From: Chrysopilus asiliformis
Lineage: Eukaryota; Arthropoda; Insecta; Diptera; Rhagionidae
Reading direction: 5' to 3'
NCBI GenBank assembly: GCA_964034945.1
Contig: OZ035962.1
Location: forward strand, 89,506,650 to 89,570,649
Length of the DNA: 64,000 bases
The notes beneath the pieces are model-generated. The model searched no databases, was not told the DNA's origin, and saw only the letters and a program-made list of their open reading frames with translations. The position numbers and the translations under genes were made by a program. This document shows positions 23,313-36,600 of the stretch, in pieces; within the stretch, counting starts at the first letter, position 1; every line of letters starts with the position of its first letter.

Positions 23313-23714
23313 TTTCACAACACTGAAATGATGAAAATGATCTGTCAAACATGAATCGTCTACATACGAATGGTTGCATGTCGCACATCGTGTACTAGAA
23401 AACCACATATATATATGTGAAATTGTGATGCGCACATGCGATATGCGCATGCTGCGTTGGATACCGTGTACTAGCGATATATATGCAACCATTCATATGT
23501 GCACTCAAATGTAACCACAGCATATGCGACCACATTGGTTACATATGGACATATGGATTTTGGGACAAAAGACACATGCCGTGTACTAGCACATTTTTCC
23601 CGTATGCAGCCACTGTGTCACATACGAAATGTGTACCCAATATGCGACACCTTCTAGTGACGTCAGAGCCACATTTATATGTGGCTTTTTACATGCCGTG
23701 TACTATAGGCTTAA

Positions 23715-24522
23715 GACTTTTCCTATATGTTCTTCATTTGCGTGGGAGGAGGAGAAGGAGTTCGTTCCCAAAATTAATCCTAAGTCCTTTAATTTATACC
23801 TTTCCAGTTTTGGCCATTTTATAAATTATATTTCTTCTTCTTGATACTAGTTTGACGGCAAATTCACCTTCAGAAGTTTACAAAACCTTTTTTCATTTAA
23901 AAAAAAAAAGGTTCTGACACAGAAAACAGAATTCTGTCGGGTCAAAAGAAGAAATTGTGCGGCTTTTATTCTCATATCGACCCCATTTTCCATTATTATT
24001 CAGAAAACGTTAAATTAAGTAAACATTTAATGGGAATTTTGTATAATGTGTTTTCTTTAGAATTAGTCAACAGTATATCGTGCTGTATTTTTGGTAACTT
24101 TTGAACAACAGAATTTTTTTCAGACATAGCAGAAGCGTCAGTAAGAAACGGATCGCAACACCATTCTTTGATAATATTTGAACAATTGTTGCTGCAGATA
24201 CGAAATTTACGCTCCACTTTACTTGAACCCAATTGACTGTCTTTTTACAAAACTGAGAGAAAAAATTTACACAACTTCTGTTTAATTTTATTCTTTGGAA
24301 ATGACAATTGTTTATTTTTGCCACAAATGTTGTGCATGTTGAAAGGCGGGTTTTTTTATTCACTCAGAATAAATTTTAATATTGCGTATATTACAATAGT
24401 AGTCGAAAATTTTGCTTTTTCAAGAATATTCACAATGTGAAAATTTTTCTAATTAAAAAAAATGTGAACAATTTTAATTGCCGTAATTTGAATTGAATTT
24501 CTTATTTTTATTCTTTTTTCAG
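23715..24522. other. Upstream flank of first recognised nvy exon
   Basis: AT-rich; no gene recognised. It ends in a T-rich tract and the acceptor AG at 24521-24522. It is probably intron, because the exon begins at a splice acceptor rather than a promoter. Confidence 0.5.
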
Positions 24523-24607
24523 ATGGCACTTGATGGAAAAACTATTATAAAAGAGGAAATTCCAGATAAAGACGTTTACGAAACAGCAAACAGTCGACGT
24601 AATAAAG
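24523..24607 (+). CDS. nvy: nvy coding exon 1 (as recognised)
   Basis: Acceptor TTTTTTCAG ends at 24522 and the donor GTGAGT starts at 24608. It encodes [20 protein letters not shown] and eight more residues, ending with one base of a split glycine codon that is completed by the next exon. The acidic/lysine segment IKEE resembles a sumoylation-type motif. The next intron is 8.8 kb. Confidence 0.8.
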
Positions 24608-27600
24608 GTGAGTAATGAAAACGTTGTAAAAATTTTGTGCTACCGATTATTTATAATCCAGATTTATAAAAAAAATATTAAAATATACATTTTTTGGTTT
24701 TATGCCATATAGATTTTAGTGAAAATATCGTTGTTGTTTTTTAAAAAAGATTTGATGATTGTTTTAGGGGCTGTAAATAAAATACGTGACCCTACATATA
24801 GAGAAAAAATAGTGAATCTAACTATTTTATTATGGGGAATCGTAACTATTACTAAAACAGTTAATTTCAATAAACGAAATAATTAAAATCGGAGGTTTTT
24901 ATAATAAACTAGGATTTGAATTCCTAGTTTATATTCGATTTTATTCATTTTTTAACCAACTATCAAAAAAGGAAATGATTCTCAATTCGAGTCCTCTGTA
25001 TTTTTATACCCGTATGGTGAAACCAAAGGGTATATTAACTTTGCCTTACCGTTTGTAACGCCAAGATCCCGTCATCACACACAAAAATGAATTACACCAG
25101 TGTGTTTAAAATGATAAAAATAATTAATTTTTGCATGTCCGTCCGTCTGTCCGTCCATCTGTCCGTCCGTCTGTGCGTCTATCTGTCTGTCCGTCCGTGA
25201 ACACAGACAAACAGTGAACAGTGAACACCATAACTTTTGAAAGGATTGAGCTTGCGACTTGAAATTTTTTGTGTACGAGTTTTACGAAAAACTAACAGCC
25301 ACTTTCACTAACATTGGATCGACTTGAGTTTCAATCCGGATTCTGAAATCGAATTGAAATTAGTCCTATACAGCGGACTTTCACTAAACTAGATCGGCTT
25401 GAAATCCGATCGGATTGTAGAATCCACTCAGAAAAATGGAGGCTAACTCGACGACCTACATACGGCGTAATTGGCCTCTGGCAGGCGCGCGTTCGCCTGC
25501 ATGTGGAGAAATTCTGAAATTAAGCCACCAGCAGGTGAAGTAGGGCATTGGGAGCTGCACGAGTTGACCTTAGATAGGTTAACTCTGACCGCTAGCTGGC
25601 TTACAGAAACCTCTGTAAGGTCAGAGTTAACCTGACAAAAAGTTGACCTGGACATTTTTCTGAGTGCAGCTGTTATATTCAGTAACTCGATTCGCTTAAT
25701 TTTGTTAACAGAAAATCCCCGTTTTAAATTTTAATCAAAACTTACCTTTTAGTAGACGGTTTAATTTTATGTTCGACTTTCTGCAACAAAATTTTGAAGG
25801 AATCTTTTGTCATGCGAAATCGTCTCATGAACTGATCGTCATCAAAAGTCTCGAGAAAATTTTCTTTTCGTCGGAAAATTCGAGGTTTCGGAATTCTGCG
25901 GCCCAAAAATGCATTTAATTCATCTTCACTTCCACTGGACAAGTTTTCCATTAAATGTTCGTTGTTAATGGAAATTTATTTTCAATCCTCTTTCAAACAT
26001 GCTCTCGACCAGGTTTGAGATTTCGATCCGAATTCTCCTTTCTGAATCCATTTTGAATCGGATTCAAGTTTAGTGAAAGCTACGAATCGGATTAGAGCGC
26101 TTTCAATCCGTTTTCAAGCTGATTCAAGGTTTAGTGAAAGTGGCTGTAAGTTTTACCAAATTTCAACGGTTCAGTGATTTTTGATACGGTTCAAAAAACC
26201 GTTTTGCATCTCTGCTAAATGTAATTGAAAACAAAATACCAACCGAATTTTATTCAGGGATGGAAAAGGTTATCGTAACGTAACGAAATAACGAAAGGAA
26301 ATAACGATTTTCCGGTTTTTTCCTTAAAATTGCGTTATAACATTACATAAATTAATTCCGTTACAATAACGGAAAACGGAACGAAAACGGAACGAAAAAA
26401 AAAACTGATATCGATTTTCATTATTTATTTTTGATTTATTTTATTTATTTTTGATTTATTTTATTTTTTTATTATTTTTTTGTGAAAAGTATAACCTTAC
26501 AGAGCTACAACCTGTATAAAATCTAATTGAAAATATTGGGGTAGCATTTTTAATCAGATTTTGATTCTAAATCGGACTTTGTTTTGGCCAGATTTACTCT
26601 ATTTCTGGATATACGAAAAAGAAAATCTTTTAAGGAGTTTTTTTTGGTATCGAAAGTATTTTCTTGTTGGTATTTCAGAAGTAGAGTGAATCTGGCAAAA
26701 GCAAAGTCCGACTCAGAATTAGCGACGTCAAAATAGCCTAAAATTCTATATCTTTGATATTGACACAAAAAATGTCGTTTTTGTTGGGCAAAGTTTTTTT
26801 AATGAACAAAACTTTTGTACGATTTTTTTCTTTTAAGTTTTTTATTGGATTTTTAACTTAACCCTTTCAGTCACCACGTACACTATAGTGTACACACTTT
26901 TCAGAAGCCATAACTCATAACTTGACTTGGTAGAAAGTGTGTACACACTTTTCAGAAGCCATACCTCATAACTTGACTTGGTAGAAAGTGTGTACACTAT
27001 AGTGTACGTGGTGACTGAAAGGGTTAAATGATTTTTTGAGTAAAAAGCTGGACTACAGTGGACGTAATTTAAGAAAAATTAAAATTTTTGATTATTTTTT
27101 TTTTGTTTTAAATGAATAGGTACTAATAGCTTATGTAAACATCATTAATTTGTATAGAGAGTATTTTTAACCCCCATAGAAAAAAATATGTACTGAAAGG
27201 ATTAAGAGTTACTATTTCAGTGTTTTTTTTTTTGTTTTTATTTGTATTTTCTTTTTGTTAACTTTTATTAATTTTTTTAAAGAATTTATTTTTATGGAAA
27301 CTGAACTGAATTACTTTGAAAGTGCATTTGTTTTAGTTTTACTCAAAAAATCAAAGTTTCAATACAATGTGTAACGAAATAATAACGTTATAACGTAACG
27401 AAATGATATTTTTTATCGTTACAAACCGAAATAACGTACGAAAAAAAATCGAATTTTGTTACATAACGAAATGTATAACGTTACGATTTTTTTTTCGTTT
27501 GCCATCACTGATTTTATTTTTCTAAATGACTACTCCTTGAAAATTCTGTTGCTTTCACCTGATGTGTCCCATTTTCCATGTAGCAGATATTAAATCGCAG

Positions 27601-30600
27601 GTGTTATCGTTTTTCATATTATGAGTCTATAATTTCACACTTGTGCAGTTCACACATTTTTTAAATAGCCAACTTCGGCTACACAAAATTGATTCAGAAA
27701 CTTTGAAACATAAACTTTGAACTATGATATACCTACTTTAATCCTTGGCTCGCCGGCATTTGGTCGCACGGGTCATAGGTGATTATTAAGCTCTTGGTGT
27801 ACGTCCACTTACATCGATTCAACTCAGAAATCATAAATTGTAGTACAAGTAAAAGTAAAAGCCTTTTACTGATGGTTATGAACGAGGGTACGAAGTCAGT
27901 TACAGCAAGGATATATAAATTTTGTATACAGATTTAAATGCGTCTATACGACTATGTCTCAAAGGATGTGTGTTATAAAATCGGCCCTTTTCGGAATGGC
28001 AAAACATTTTCTCGTCTTTCCTGTGTCAAAATCAGACACAGGAGTAGAAGCAGAGATTCAAAGCTTAAGCCAAGTATAGAAACATATTTTTTTTTCCTCA
28101 AAGGAATGAGGTCCTGATCCTGATGATGGCTTGTTGGCAAAGGACTCTAAGGAAGGGCCAATTCCGCTTATTTCCCATCGCTGCCTCGCCGTTTGTCGGT
28201 GTTTTGTGTGTATGTTTGGGTCCCATTATGAGAGATTTCTCTGGTCTAGAAATTGAAATTAAAACCGAACGATATGAGAGTCCTTTTGTGCGGTTGAATG
28301 GTGAACGTCTGCATCTGACAGGATTCTGATTTGTTCGCAGGCAAAACTTTCGTTACCTGGGCTGGCTGAATTTGGCTTGGCATGGCTTGGCATAGTATGT
28401 CAGCAGGGCAGGCAGGGCAGGCAATCATGCTCTCTATGTCGAAACGGATTGGGGCCCCGAAAAATATATTTGGGTTGTGGTGATGGTGATAGCGAGGCGG
28501 ACTGGGCCGGGTCAAATTGAGCCTTTTGTACTTTATCCCGGCAGCTAAAGTTATGACATACGAAAGAAAACAATTGATTCTGCGGCTTTTAATAATAATG
28601 GACTTGGGATCTGTTCAACAACAGAACTTTTGTTGATGACAGCGAAATTTTTCGAGTGGCCATAAAAATAGTTGGTTAGGTAGAAAGACTAAATAAATAA
28701 ATACTCTTTGTAATCGTTTATATGTATATATTGTTTATATAGTCGTATCTAAACTAAAAAAAAAAAACAGAGAATTCATTTCATTCTATTCCATTGAAAA
28801 AGTTTCGTATTCTTGTTATGCATTGTTTTGTATGTTGAGCTTTTTCCTCTTTGTTAATAAGTATTTCGTTTTTGGGTTTCATTTTGTTGTTTCGATGCCT
28901 TGAAAATCCTTTTTTGCCCGGCCGGTGGTTTATAATTAAAATTATGTACTCGTATTCTATTGATAGTCAAGTGAATTCAAATTAAAATCTGTCCGAGACA
29001 ATATAATTTACATCTTACAAGTTTTGTCGTTTGTTATTCTTATTTAGGTAATAAAACCTTGACTTTTGAGTTTTGTATCTTCAAAAACGTATCTACTATT
29101 CGCTCAAGGTGGGATTTTTGGAAATTGAGAAAATTATTTCAATTGAAATTTGATGTTTGGAAGCTTTTTTACCTACACAGAATCGTGTTTTAAACACATT
29201 TTGTCTTTTAAATTTCTACCTCGAGAACTGGTTCAACTTTTAGTCCTAATATTTTGATAATGACGAGGGTGACCAATCCCGGACCCGATGAATCAGAAAT
29301 GGTTCAATGGTTAAACCACAGAACTGTATAACATAGAACAACTGTCACCATACAAAGCTCTGCTGAAAAATGGTCCCAAAAGTATTTCCCTTTTTATCGT
29401 ACTTGAACGCATCCACTGAACTGTATAAGGTCGCGAAATTCAAATTTAGTTTGCCGCAAAATTCAAATTTCACAAGTTTGAGACTAACTTTAGGCGCAAA
29501 CAAATAACTTTAGGCGCCAACACCATTCCCAAAGTCTATTTTCCTTTGACAGCTCACGGTTTAAACGAGAGGACTATATTTATTTTCATACGGTTATCTT
29601 GCTCTTACTTGACTCGTTTTGATTCACTGAACTGTATTGAAATGGGACAATTTGAGACAGCAAATCGAGCGATCTAGTATATCTATGGGTTAAACACAAA
29701 TAATTCGCTCTGACTTGATGGAGCTATGTTGCCTTAACCTTATGATTCGCACAAGGTTTGTGGCATCGGAGTATAAATACTCGAATCGAGTTTTACTCCA
29801 CCAAAATCCTGTAAGCTTGCGTGGAAGCTGGTAAAGCAGGCTGTGTGAGCCAGCTTCCATACCAGAAACAGGCTCCTGGTGGGTTTTCAAGGCAGACATG
29901 CCTGACCTGTTGGGGGGAAATTTGGATTTGAAAACATTCGCAAAAATAATATAATAATTTTGTTGTATTATTTTTGTTTTTGCAGACCTATAAGCCGCGA
30001 AATTCCAATAGGATTACAAAATTTTCCTCTGCAATCGGAGAAATGCAATCGGTTTCGGAAAAAAAATGTAAAAAATAATACATTCTTTTTTTAAAATATC
30101 CCGGGAACCGTTAAAAATACGTAAAACACGTTAACGGAAAAAATGTAGGAAATTATTTTTTAGGAATTTCTCAATATATTGAGAATTGTTAGAGATACGT
30201 ACAAACTATTAAAGCAAACAATATAGAAGATTTTATTTCCTTTAAATTTAGCTATAGGCATAAATTTCAATAAATTTTCAAAAAAAAAAAAATTTTTCAA
30301 CAATAAAAAAAATGTGTGGGAGGCACCCATTATGGCTAAGGGTTTTTTTTAAAGTTGATAGAAAACCATGATTTTTGCAAAACTCATTCACAGAAAATTC
30401 AAGTCGCTAGGTCAACGCGTTCTCGAGTTATTTAAGATACGTAAAATGGACAGATAGACAGACCGATAGACAGACCGACAGACAGATGCACGGACATCTT
30501 CATAATTTTTCCTGAAACGGATTTCGTACTGATCAGAAGCTTTCTATCGGCCCCCGTTCTCGAGTCGGTCTCCATAATGAATACAATAGCACTGATGGCA

Positions 30601-33600
30601 AAAATTATGCAAAACATCGCCAAATTGCGGCCATATTAAACCCCCCCCCCCCCCCCCCTGCCAACTGGCTCGATCAAATTGTCCCAGATTGACCCGAAAT
30701 AACTGCAGGACCCATTCGTAGTTCTACATCCAAAAACACACTAGCGATTGCACTGAAATCTCGAGTTATGCTTTTTGGGAGGTGAAGGCGAAGAACAATA
30801 CTTTTTCACAGGCCAAAGGGTTTTCCCCGGAAATGGGTTTCTACCGCCTTAAGTATTTTACGACGTTTTCAAAAGATGAGCTGTTTTTCCATTGTCTTTC
30901 ATGAAATTGAGACAAGTTCGAATGGTTGTATTAAAGAAATGAATTATTTTGCAATTAACATCGTAGATATTTTATGCTTTTGAAGTTATTATTGTATTTC
31001 TATCAACCGAATTTGAATATTTATCTACCGAACTTTAGTTACTTTTCAGAATTGCTTGATTCATCCGATATCGTTTATCGGCATTGCTGTAACGCTTTTA
31101 GTTTTTAAGAATTTCGTCCTGCATTTGCCGGATAGAATAATATTGTAATCTAACAAAGGAAAGGCGATCATCAAGGATCAAGGGACATAAAACACATAGA
31201 AGATGTCGTCTGGAACAATCGTCGGTACGGTTTTCGGATATAGGAAGCGATTATGCGGTTAGATGGGTGGCATCAAACGGTCAATAGCCCAATTCCATCT
31301 AAACTCTCTCTTATGTCCATTTCCGATTCAATAGACGATAATAGTCAAATAATAATATTGAAATCGATTTCGATTCTATCCGATGCCAAACCCCTTTAAG
31401 GGACCATAACTAAACACCAAACTTTGAGGCAGCCTCCCGTTAAATGCTTAAATCTATATACTATGGTTTTGAGCTTTTGATTCGGTCCGTTTCTATGCTG
31501 GTCATTATGTTGAAAACACATGTTCAAGATTCAAAGAGAATTTTGTACTTTTCGTTGTGTAGTATAATAAATGATTCGTCTGTTTGCGAAAGGGTTTTGC
31601 CATCATGCCATGCCATGCCATGCCATCCACCATTCGAAAGTTCAATTCTAACAAATGATGGCATCTTGTACTGGTTCCCATCAATTATAATACAATTCAT
31701 GCTCATTTTAGTCTTTTGTGTGTTTTCTCAAACTTTACTCAGGCTAGCCATGAGCTTAGCTGGGCAGCAACGGTCATCAGGTTTACCTTAATACTGATTT
31801 CTATATGGAATTTCGTATCTATAGATATTTTATTTATGAATCTTTGTGAAAGCGAGTATAGGGTAGGTTGGGCTTATTTGAACAGATAATCTATTGGTCT
31901 CAGTTTTTGTTATATTTATATTTCAATAGAATTTTGTAATGGTTTTATGAAAATATTTTCTTGAGTTTTATAGGCATCACTGCCTTGTCTTCTCTATTAG
32001 TTTAAAAAAATCAAAAAAAAAAAATTGAAAAAAAAATCCAAAATCACAGAAAAAATTATTTAAAATATAATCTCTGTTTGAGTCAACCAAATGTTCAATC
32101 TTGTTTATTTGAATACATCCCTAGTAACACGAAGGTTATAAAGTAGGCGCTACGACTTCACTTCGCAACAAAGTTATTGATTTTGCAGTTTTAATATTGC
32201 CTACACGGTCGAAAATTTGGGTATCAAATTTATACTTTTTTGATAAATTTTTTCATATAAAGTCATTCTATACCAAAATTGATATATAATTAATAAATTA
32301 TGAAGTATTAAACTCATTGATAAATAAAAAGTATAATGGTTCAACCACAGTGAAGGCGGAAAGCGGCGGCGGGCGGCATTTTTTTGCGCAACGGGCGCAT
32401 CCAACTACCAGAGCGGCTCTGGAGCGAAGCTCAGCTGTCAAAAAAATGCTCAGCTGAGCAGCATTTTGTGTCCTGAATGCACCGCTCATTTATATATGAG
32501 CTGTCATTGAAAGAAATTATTGTTCAAGATGGACCGCGATGTAATTATATCCGTAATGTTAGAAATTTGTGCTTCTGAAACGATAAATCTGGAAGCTACT
32601 TCACTTTTGGTACTTCAGTTGAAGTCGCCCCAATCCGGAATGCGGCACCCGAAAGAAACCGGGATTATTTTGAGGTGACTATGCCGAAGTACACTCCCGA
32701 ACTCTTTCGCCAACATTTTCCGCAACGCCGACTATTTCCATTCCCGTTTGCTCAGCAAGAACTTCCATGAGGCTTCCCGTATTATAAATAACATAAATAA
32801 CTATAAATATTATAAATAACACCATTTATGTATTTCCGTCGTCGTTTTTAGACATGAATTGAGGTTCTGTAATTCTTCATTTGACATTTGCTCAGCTACT
32901 GAGCGGAGTTCTTTTACGCGCAGAAAAAATGTGAGCTGCTCAGTTGAGCCGCTCTGTAGCGATTGCGTTCAGTAACTGAGCACCTTTTTCGCTCTAGAGC
33001 GATGCTGAGCCGATGCTGAGCCGTAGCTGGCTCGGCGGTATGTGTGGCGGCGCCATGCCGCCCGCCGTCGCCGCTGCCACTTGCCGCCTTCATTGTGGTT
33101 GAACCATAAATGTTACGCTCAGTTTTAAAGACACAGCCAATTTCGATTTGGTTCAAAAATTCAATGACAATTAGATATAAAATTTAAATATCAATTTTTA
33201 AAATCGCAATGTCAAGAATTTTTTTTCTTTTGCTGCGATATAATTCGCATTTCGAAAGAAATTTCATAGTGAGTAGGTATATAGACGTATAAAAACTATC
33301 AAGAAGATATAAATTCAAAATTTAAAAAATTAGCTCCCTTACAGTTTTATTACTTGTACAATGTACAGATTATACACCGAGATATGGACAAATTTTAAAT
33401 CCAGGTTGTATTTTTCGATTATACTTTCAGGTGGTAGTGGAAAGGAAAATTGCCGCACACCAGACTCCCCGGAAAGTGCAAGGGCTGTGGCGCCACGATC
33501 TCCAATGTCTCCACAAATTCACCACAGTAGTCTGGCCCCACCAAGGCCAAATCGCAATGCCAGCTCATCGCCAGTTGTGAATGGAGCTACGACAACCCCA

Positions 33601-36600
33601 CCGCCTGCCACCTCCGCTATACCCGCACACATTGAGCAGTCGAGAGCGCTTAGCAAGATTCGAAAGTTCCTAGGATCCCTGGTGCAGTTCGGACAGGACA
33701 CAAATCCTGAAACCAGTGATCGAATTCGAGCTCTAGTCCTATCGCTAGCGGTAAGTGAAATTTTTTTTTCTTAAGGATCATCGTTTTTTAAACGCTTTTA
33801 TATAGTTCGTTTTTTTGTCTGTCTGTTTGTCATGGTCTAATCTTGTAATCTAATTTTGACCCACTATTGTTCACTTGATTGAATCAAAAATACTTACGTA
33901 ACTCCGATGACAATGCAATATGTGTGTATGCACCTATTCTTCCTTTTGTGAGTCAACCCCCTCTCCTGCTATCTCCTGAATCGTTGAAGCAATTTTCACA
34001 AGGTTTGTGCCATTGGGTTAATGGTCCGTAAAGGAAGTTTTCGCCCACTAACATCGACTCCTCTCTTTCCCTGTCAACTACTCTCCTTCTATCTTCTAAA
34101 CTGTTAAAGCAATATTGATGCGGTTTGCGCCATTGCGTGGACGCTATTTTTGATCTTTAGTCATACTAATCAAATACAAGATGACTAAGAAGGATAAAAA
34201 AAAATAAATGAAAATAGCTTTTATTAACTCGTTCACTGCCAGTGTCCTCTCCAGAGGACATACTAAAATTTTGCAAAAATTTATAGTTGTTTGATATGGT
34301 TTTTTGAGTGTACTGTTTAAACAAAATTTTGTGCTCGAGAATAAAACAGACAAAAGCATAACAAAAGAAATAAATTTTTATCTCTGATTTTATTTCTGAT
34401 ACATATGGCCCAAAAAAATTTTTTTTTCTTTTTAGTGCATTTTTTAATAAAATGTTTTTGTTTTTAAATTTTTTAATTGTTGTGATCCAATTTTAAAGCA
34501 TATCCTGCTAGAATTTTTCGTATATGGCACGTATCTGCCACTAAATAAGTGGCAGATACGTCCCATGCACCAAAAATGACAGAAAGTTGGGGTATAATAA
34601 TTATAGATAACTTAAGAAAATCCGCATAAATTATAAAATATTTTTTCCTTTTCTTTTTCCAGAGCGGAGGAATTTCCACAGATGAATTTCGAATAGCAGT
34701 CCTGGAAGTAACAAATTTTCCTTTTAGACCGTACGTCATTCCATTCCTTAAAAGTCATATTCCTTTACTACAGAGAGAAGTTGCCGGATTAGCTAGAGCC
34801 ACCAATCAGGTGAGTTGTTTTTTTTAAATATTTTCGGGGGTTTTAAAGAAAATTGGGGTTTACGATTTACAGCGCCTAAAAAATCATTTTCTTTTTGTTG
34901 CGTTTTTTAAATAAAAGCTTTTTTTTAATTTTTTTTATTGGCCATCTTCCAGTATAACGGTATTTTTTGGCCTCTCACAAGTATGCAAGCTTTTGATTTT
35001 TCAATTTTTTCGATAAAAAGTGATTTGATTGGGGCGAATTTTATTCTACTGGACGAAAGAATAATTCTAGTTTTTGGTTCATTACGACTAGATTACAACT
35101 TTTATCAAAAAAGTTAAAAAATTACACACTTTTAGGGAGCAAACATACCGTTGGATTTACAAAAAACCTGTAGGCGAAATTTCAGACAAATCCAAGTCAT
35201 ATCGATTCACTTTGTTTGATAATGACAACACGAGTCCGTCTCAACTAGGGCTTCTCAAACGGGATCCCGGGGGTAAAATATCATCCCGTTATCCCGGGAT
35301 TTCAATTAAATTTCCCGGGAATCCCGCTATTTCTTATTAACATTTTTTTTACTCTTTTTAACGATATTAAAAATATTGTAACACGAAATTTGCGTAATTT
35401 TTACTTCTTTTTCCCTCTAGTAACGAATTTCGTTTTTCCCTCTAGTAACGAATTTCGTTCAAAATTAGGAAAATATAATATACCTAGATGGTACTCCAGT
35501 TACCAATATTTTAAAATTAGAAAAATTCAAAATAGATCAAGTTACCAATATTTTGTTGAAAATCAATAACGCATTTTTTTTGTATTGTTTTGATTTTACA
35601 CATTTTTCTCCCATCTAATTGGATAAATTCTTGCTTGTTAGCGAATCCCGGGATTTTGAATATTTTTGTCCCGGAATCCCGGGATTTCAATTTCTACGGG
35701 AAATGAGAAGCCCTAGTCTCAACCAGCAATTTGTTTTCAACAGTAACGTTTGAGGTTGACAAATTGCCGCTTGAGATTTTTTTTTGTCTCATGTGCATGG
35801 TAAAACTTTTGCCTATGGGACAAAAAAAATTCGGAAGAGAGAATATTTCGTGTCGTGACGATATAATGTCAACTGCTAACGTCACTGTTGACAAGAATAC
35901 GCTTACGCTTATTTGATTGGAGTAACTATACGTCTCGGAACAGCCGGGACAATCCAGGAATCAAGCGTGTTGGCCCGGCGTCCCGGAAACTAGATTTTTG
36001 TCTCTGGTTATTCAATTTATGGTTATAATTTGTTAAACACTAAAATAGCAAATATGTAATTCTTCATTTAAACCATCAAGCCGCATTCTGTATAAAAAAA
36101 TTTGCCTGCGGCGCATAGTTCGTAAATTATTTTTGCCCGGATTTGATTTCTGTATTCCTAAATAGGAATGTTTTGTTTATTAAAAACGACTGCACAACTG
36201 CACAACTTTTTCGCTTTTTTTAAATTTCGGTAAAGAAAATTCTTTTTTCAACCCCCTTCTACCACCCTCCCGCTAATCTTGTCACGAATTGACACAAAAT
36301 AAATATACAAGTATATAAAGGGTGTTTTTTTTAGATGTGTGGTTTTCAATCTGGCACTACTTTTTTCGGAGTTGGTCTTTTTGACAGTTGTCACTTGATT
36401 TATGCTCAGTTTGGTTTGCCATTTCGTCAAACGACCATCAAGCACGTCGCACATTCGGTGAATGGGCCCAAAACGAGATGGCCACCGATCCTGATTTTCA
36501 CAAGAAAATTTTGTTCAGCGATGAAGCTCACTTTTGGTTGAATGGGTACGTCAATAAGCAAAATTGTCGCATTTGGAGGGATGGTAATATACAAGCCATT

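Larger units (their letters stand above)
21969..23711 (-). mobile_element. Harbinger-type derivative D (TAA target), interrupted by family A
   Basis: Terminal inverted repeats of about 54 bases begin AGCCTATAGTACACGGCATG, with TAA on both sides (21966-21968, 23712-23714). Removing the family A insertion (22440-23043) leaves about 1140 bp. The motif CGTGTACTA recurs at least six times, at both ends and internally, among many ATATGTG-rich short palindromes. A minus-strand transposase-like start lies inside. Confidence 0.85.
25001..26220 (+). mobile_element. GTCT element, family A/B mosaic (copy 4), split by Harbinger insertion
   Basis: The left part (25001-25292) starts TATACCCGTATGGTGAAACC and carries the GTCC microsatellite. 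Its core, near 25244-25270, is closer to family B (AACTTTTGAAAGGATTGAGC). The right part resumes after 26149 with TTTTACCAAATTTCAACGG and ends somewhere near 26220. The whole lies in the first nvy intron seen here. Confidence 0.75.
26255..27510. mobile_element. Non-autonomous hAT element (1256 bp)
   Basis: The ends are CAGGGATGG and CCATCACTG (inverted CAGTGATGG). The flanking eight bases, ATTTTATT, are identical on both sides (26247-26254, 27511-27518), which is the hAT target-duplication length. Subterminal regions are full of TAACGAAAT-type motifs in both orientations. It holds at least two smaller insertions (26558-26730 and 26862-27023) and no transposase. Confidence 0.93.

Noticed and set aside
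24608..24613. Reading nvy exon 1 through its donor
   Set aside because: The frame meets TAA within a few codons (GTGAGTAATG context), and splicing to 33431 restores a complete glycine codon and the conserved frame.
36248..36541. Opposite-strand frames over the left end of the mariner at 36318
   Set aside because: They read across the terminal repeat and flank in the wrong frame or strand and do not match transposase sequence.
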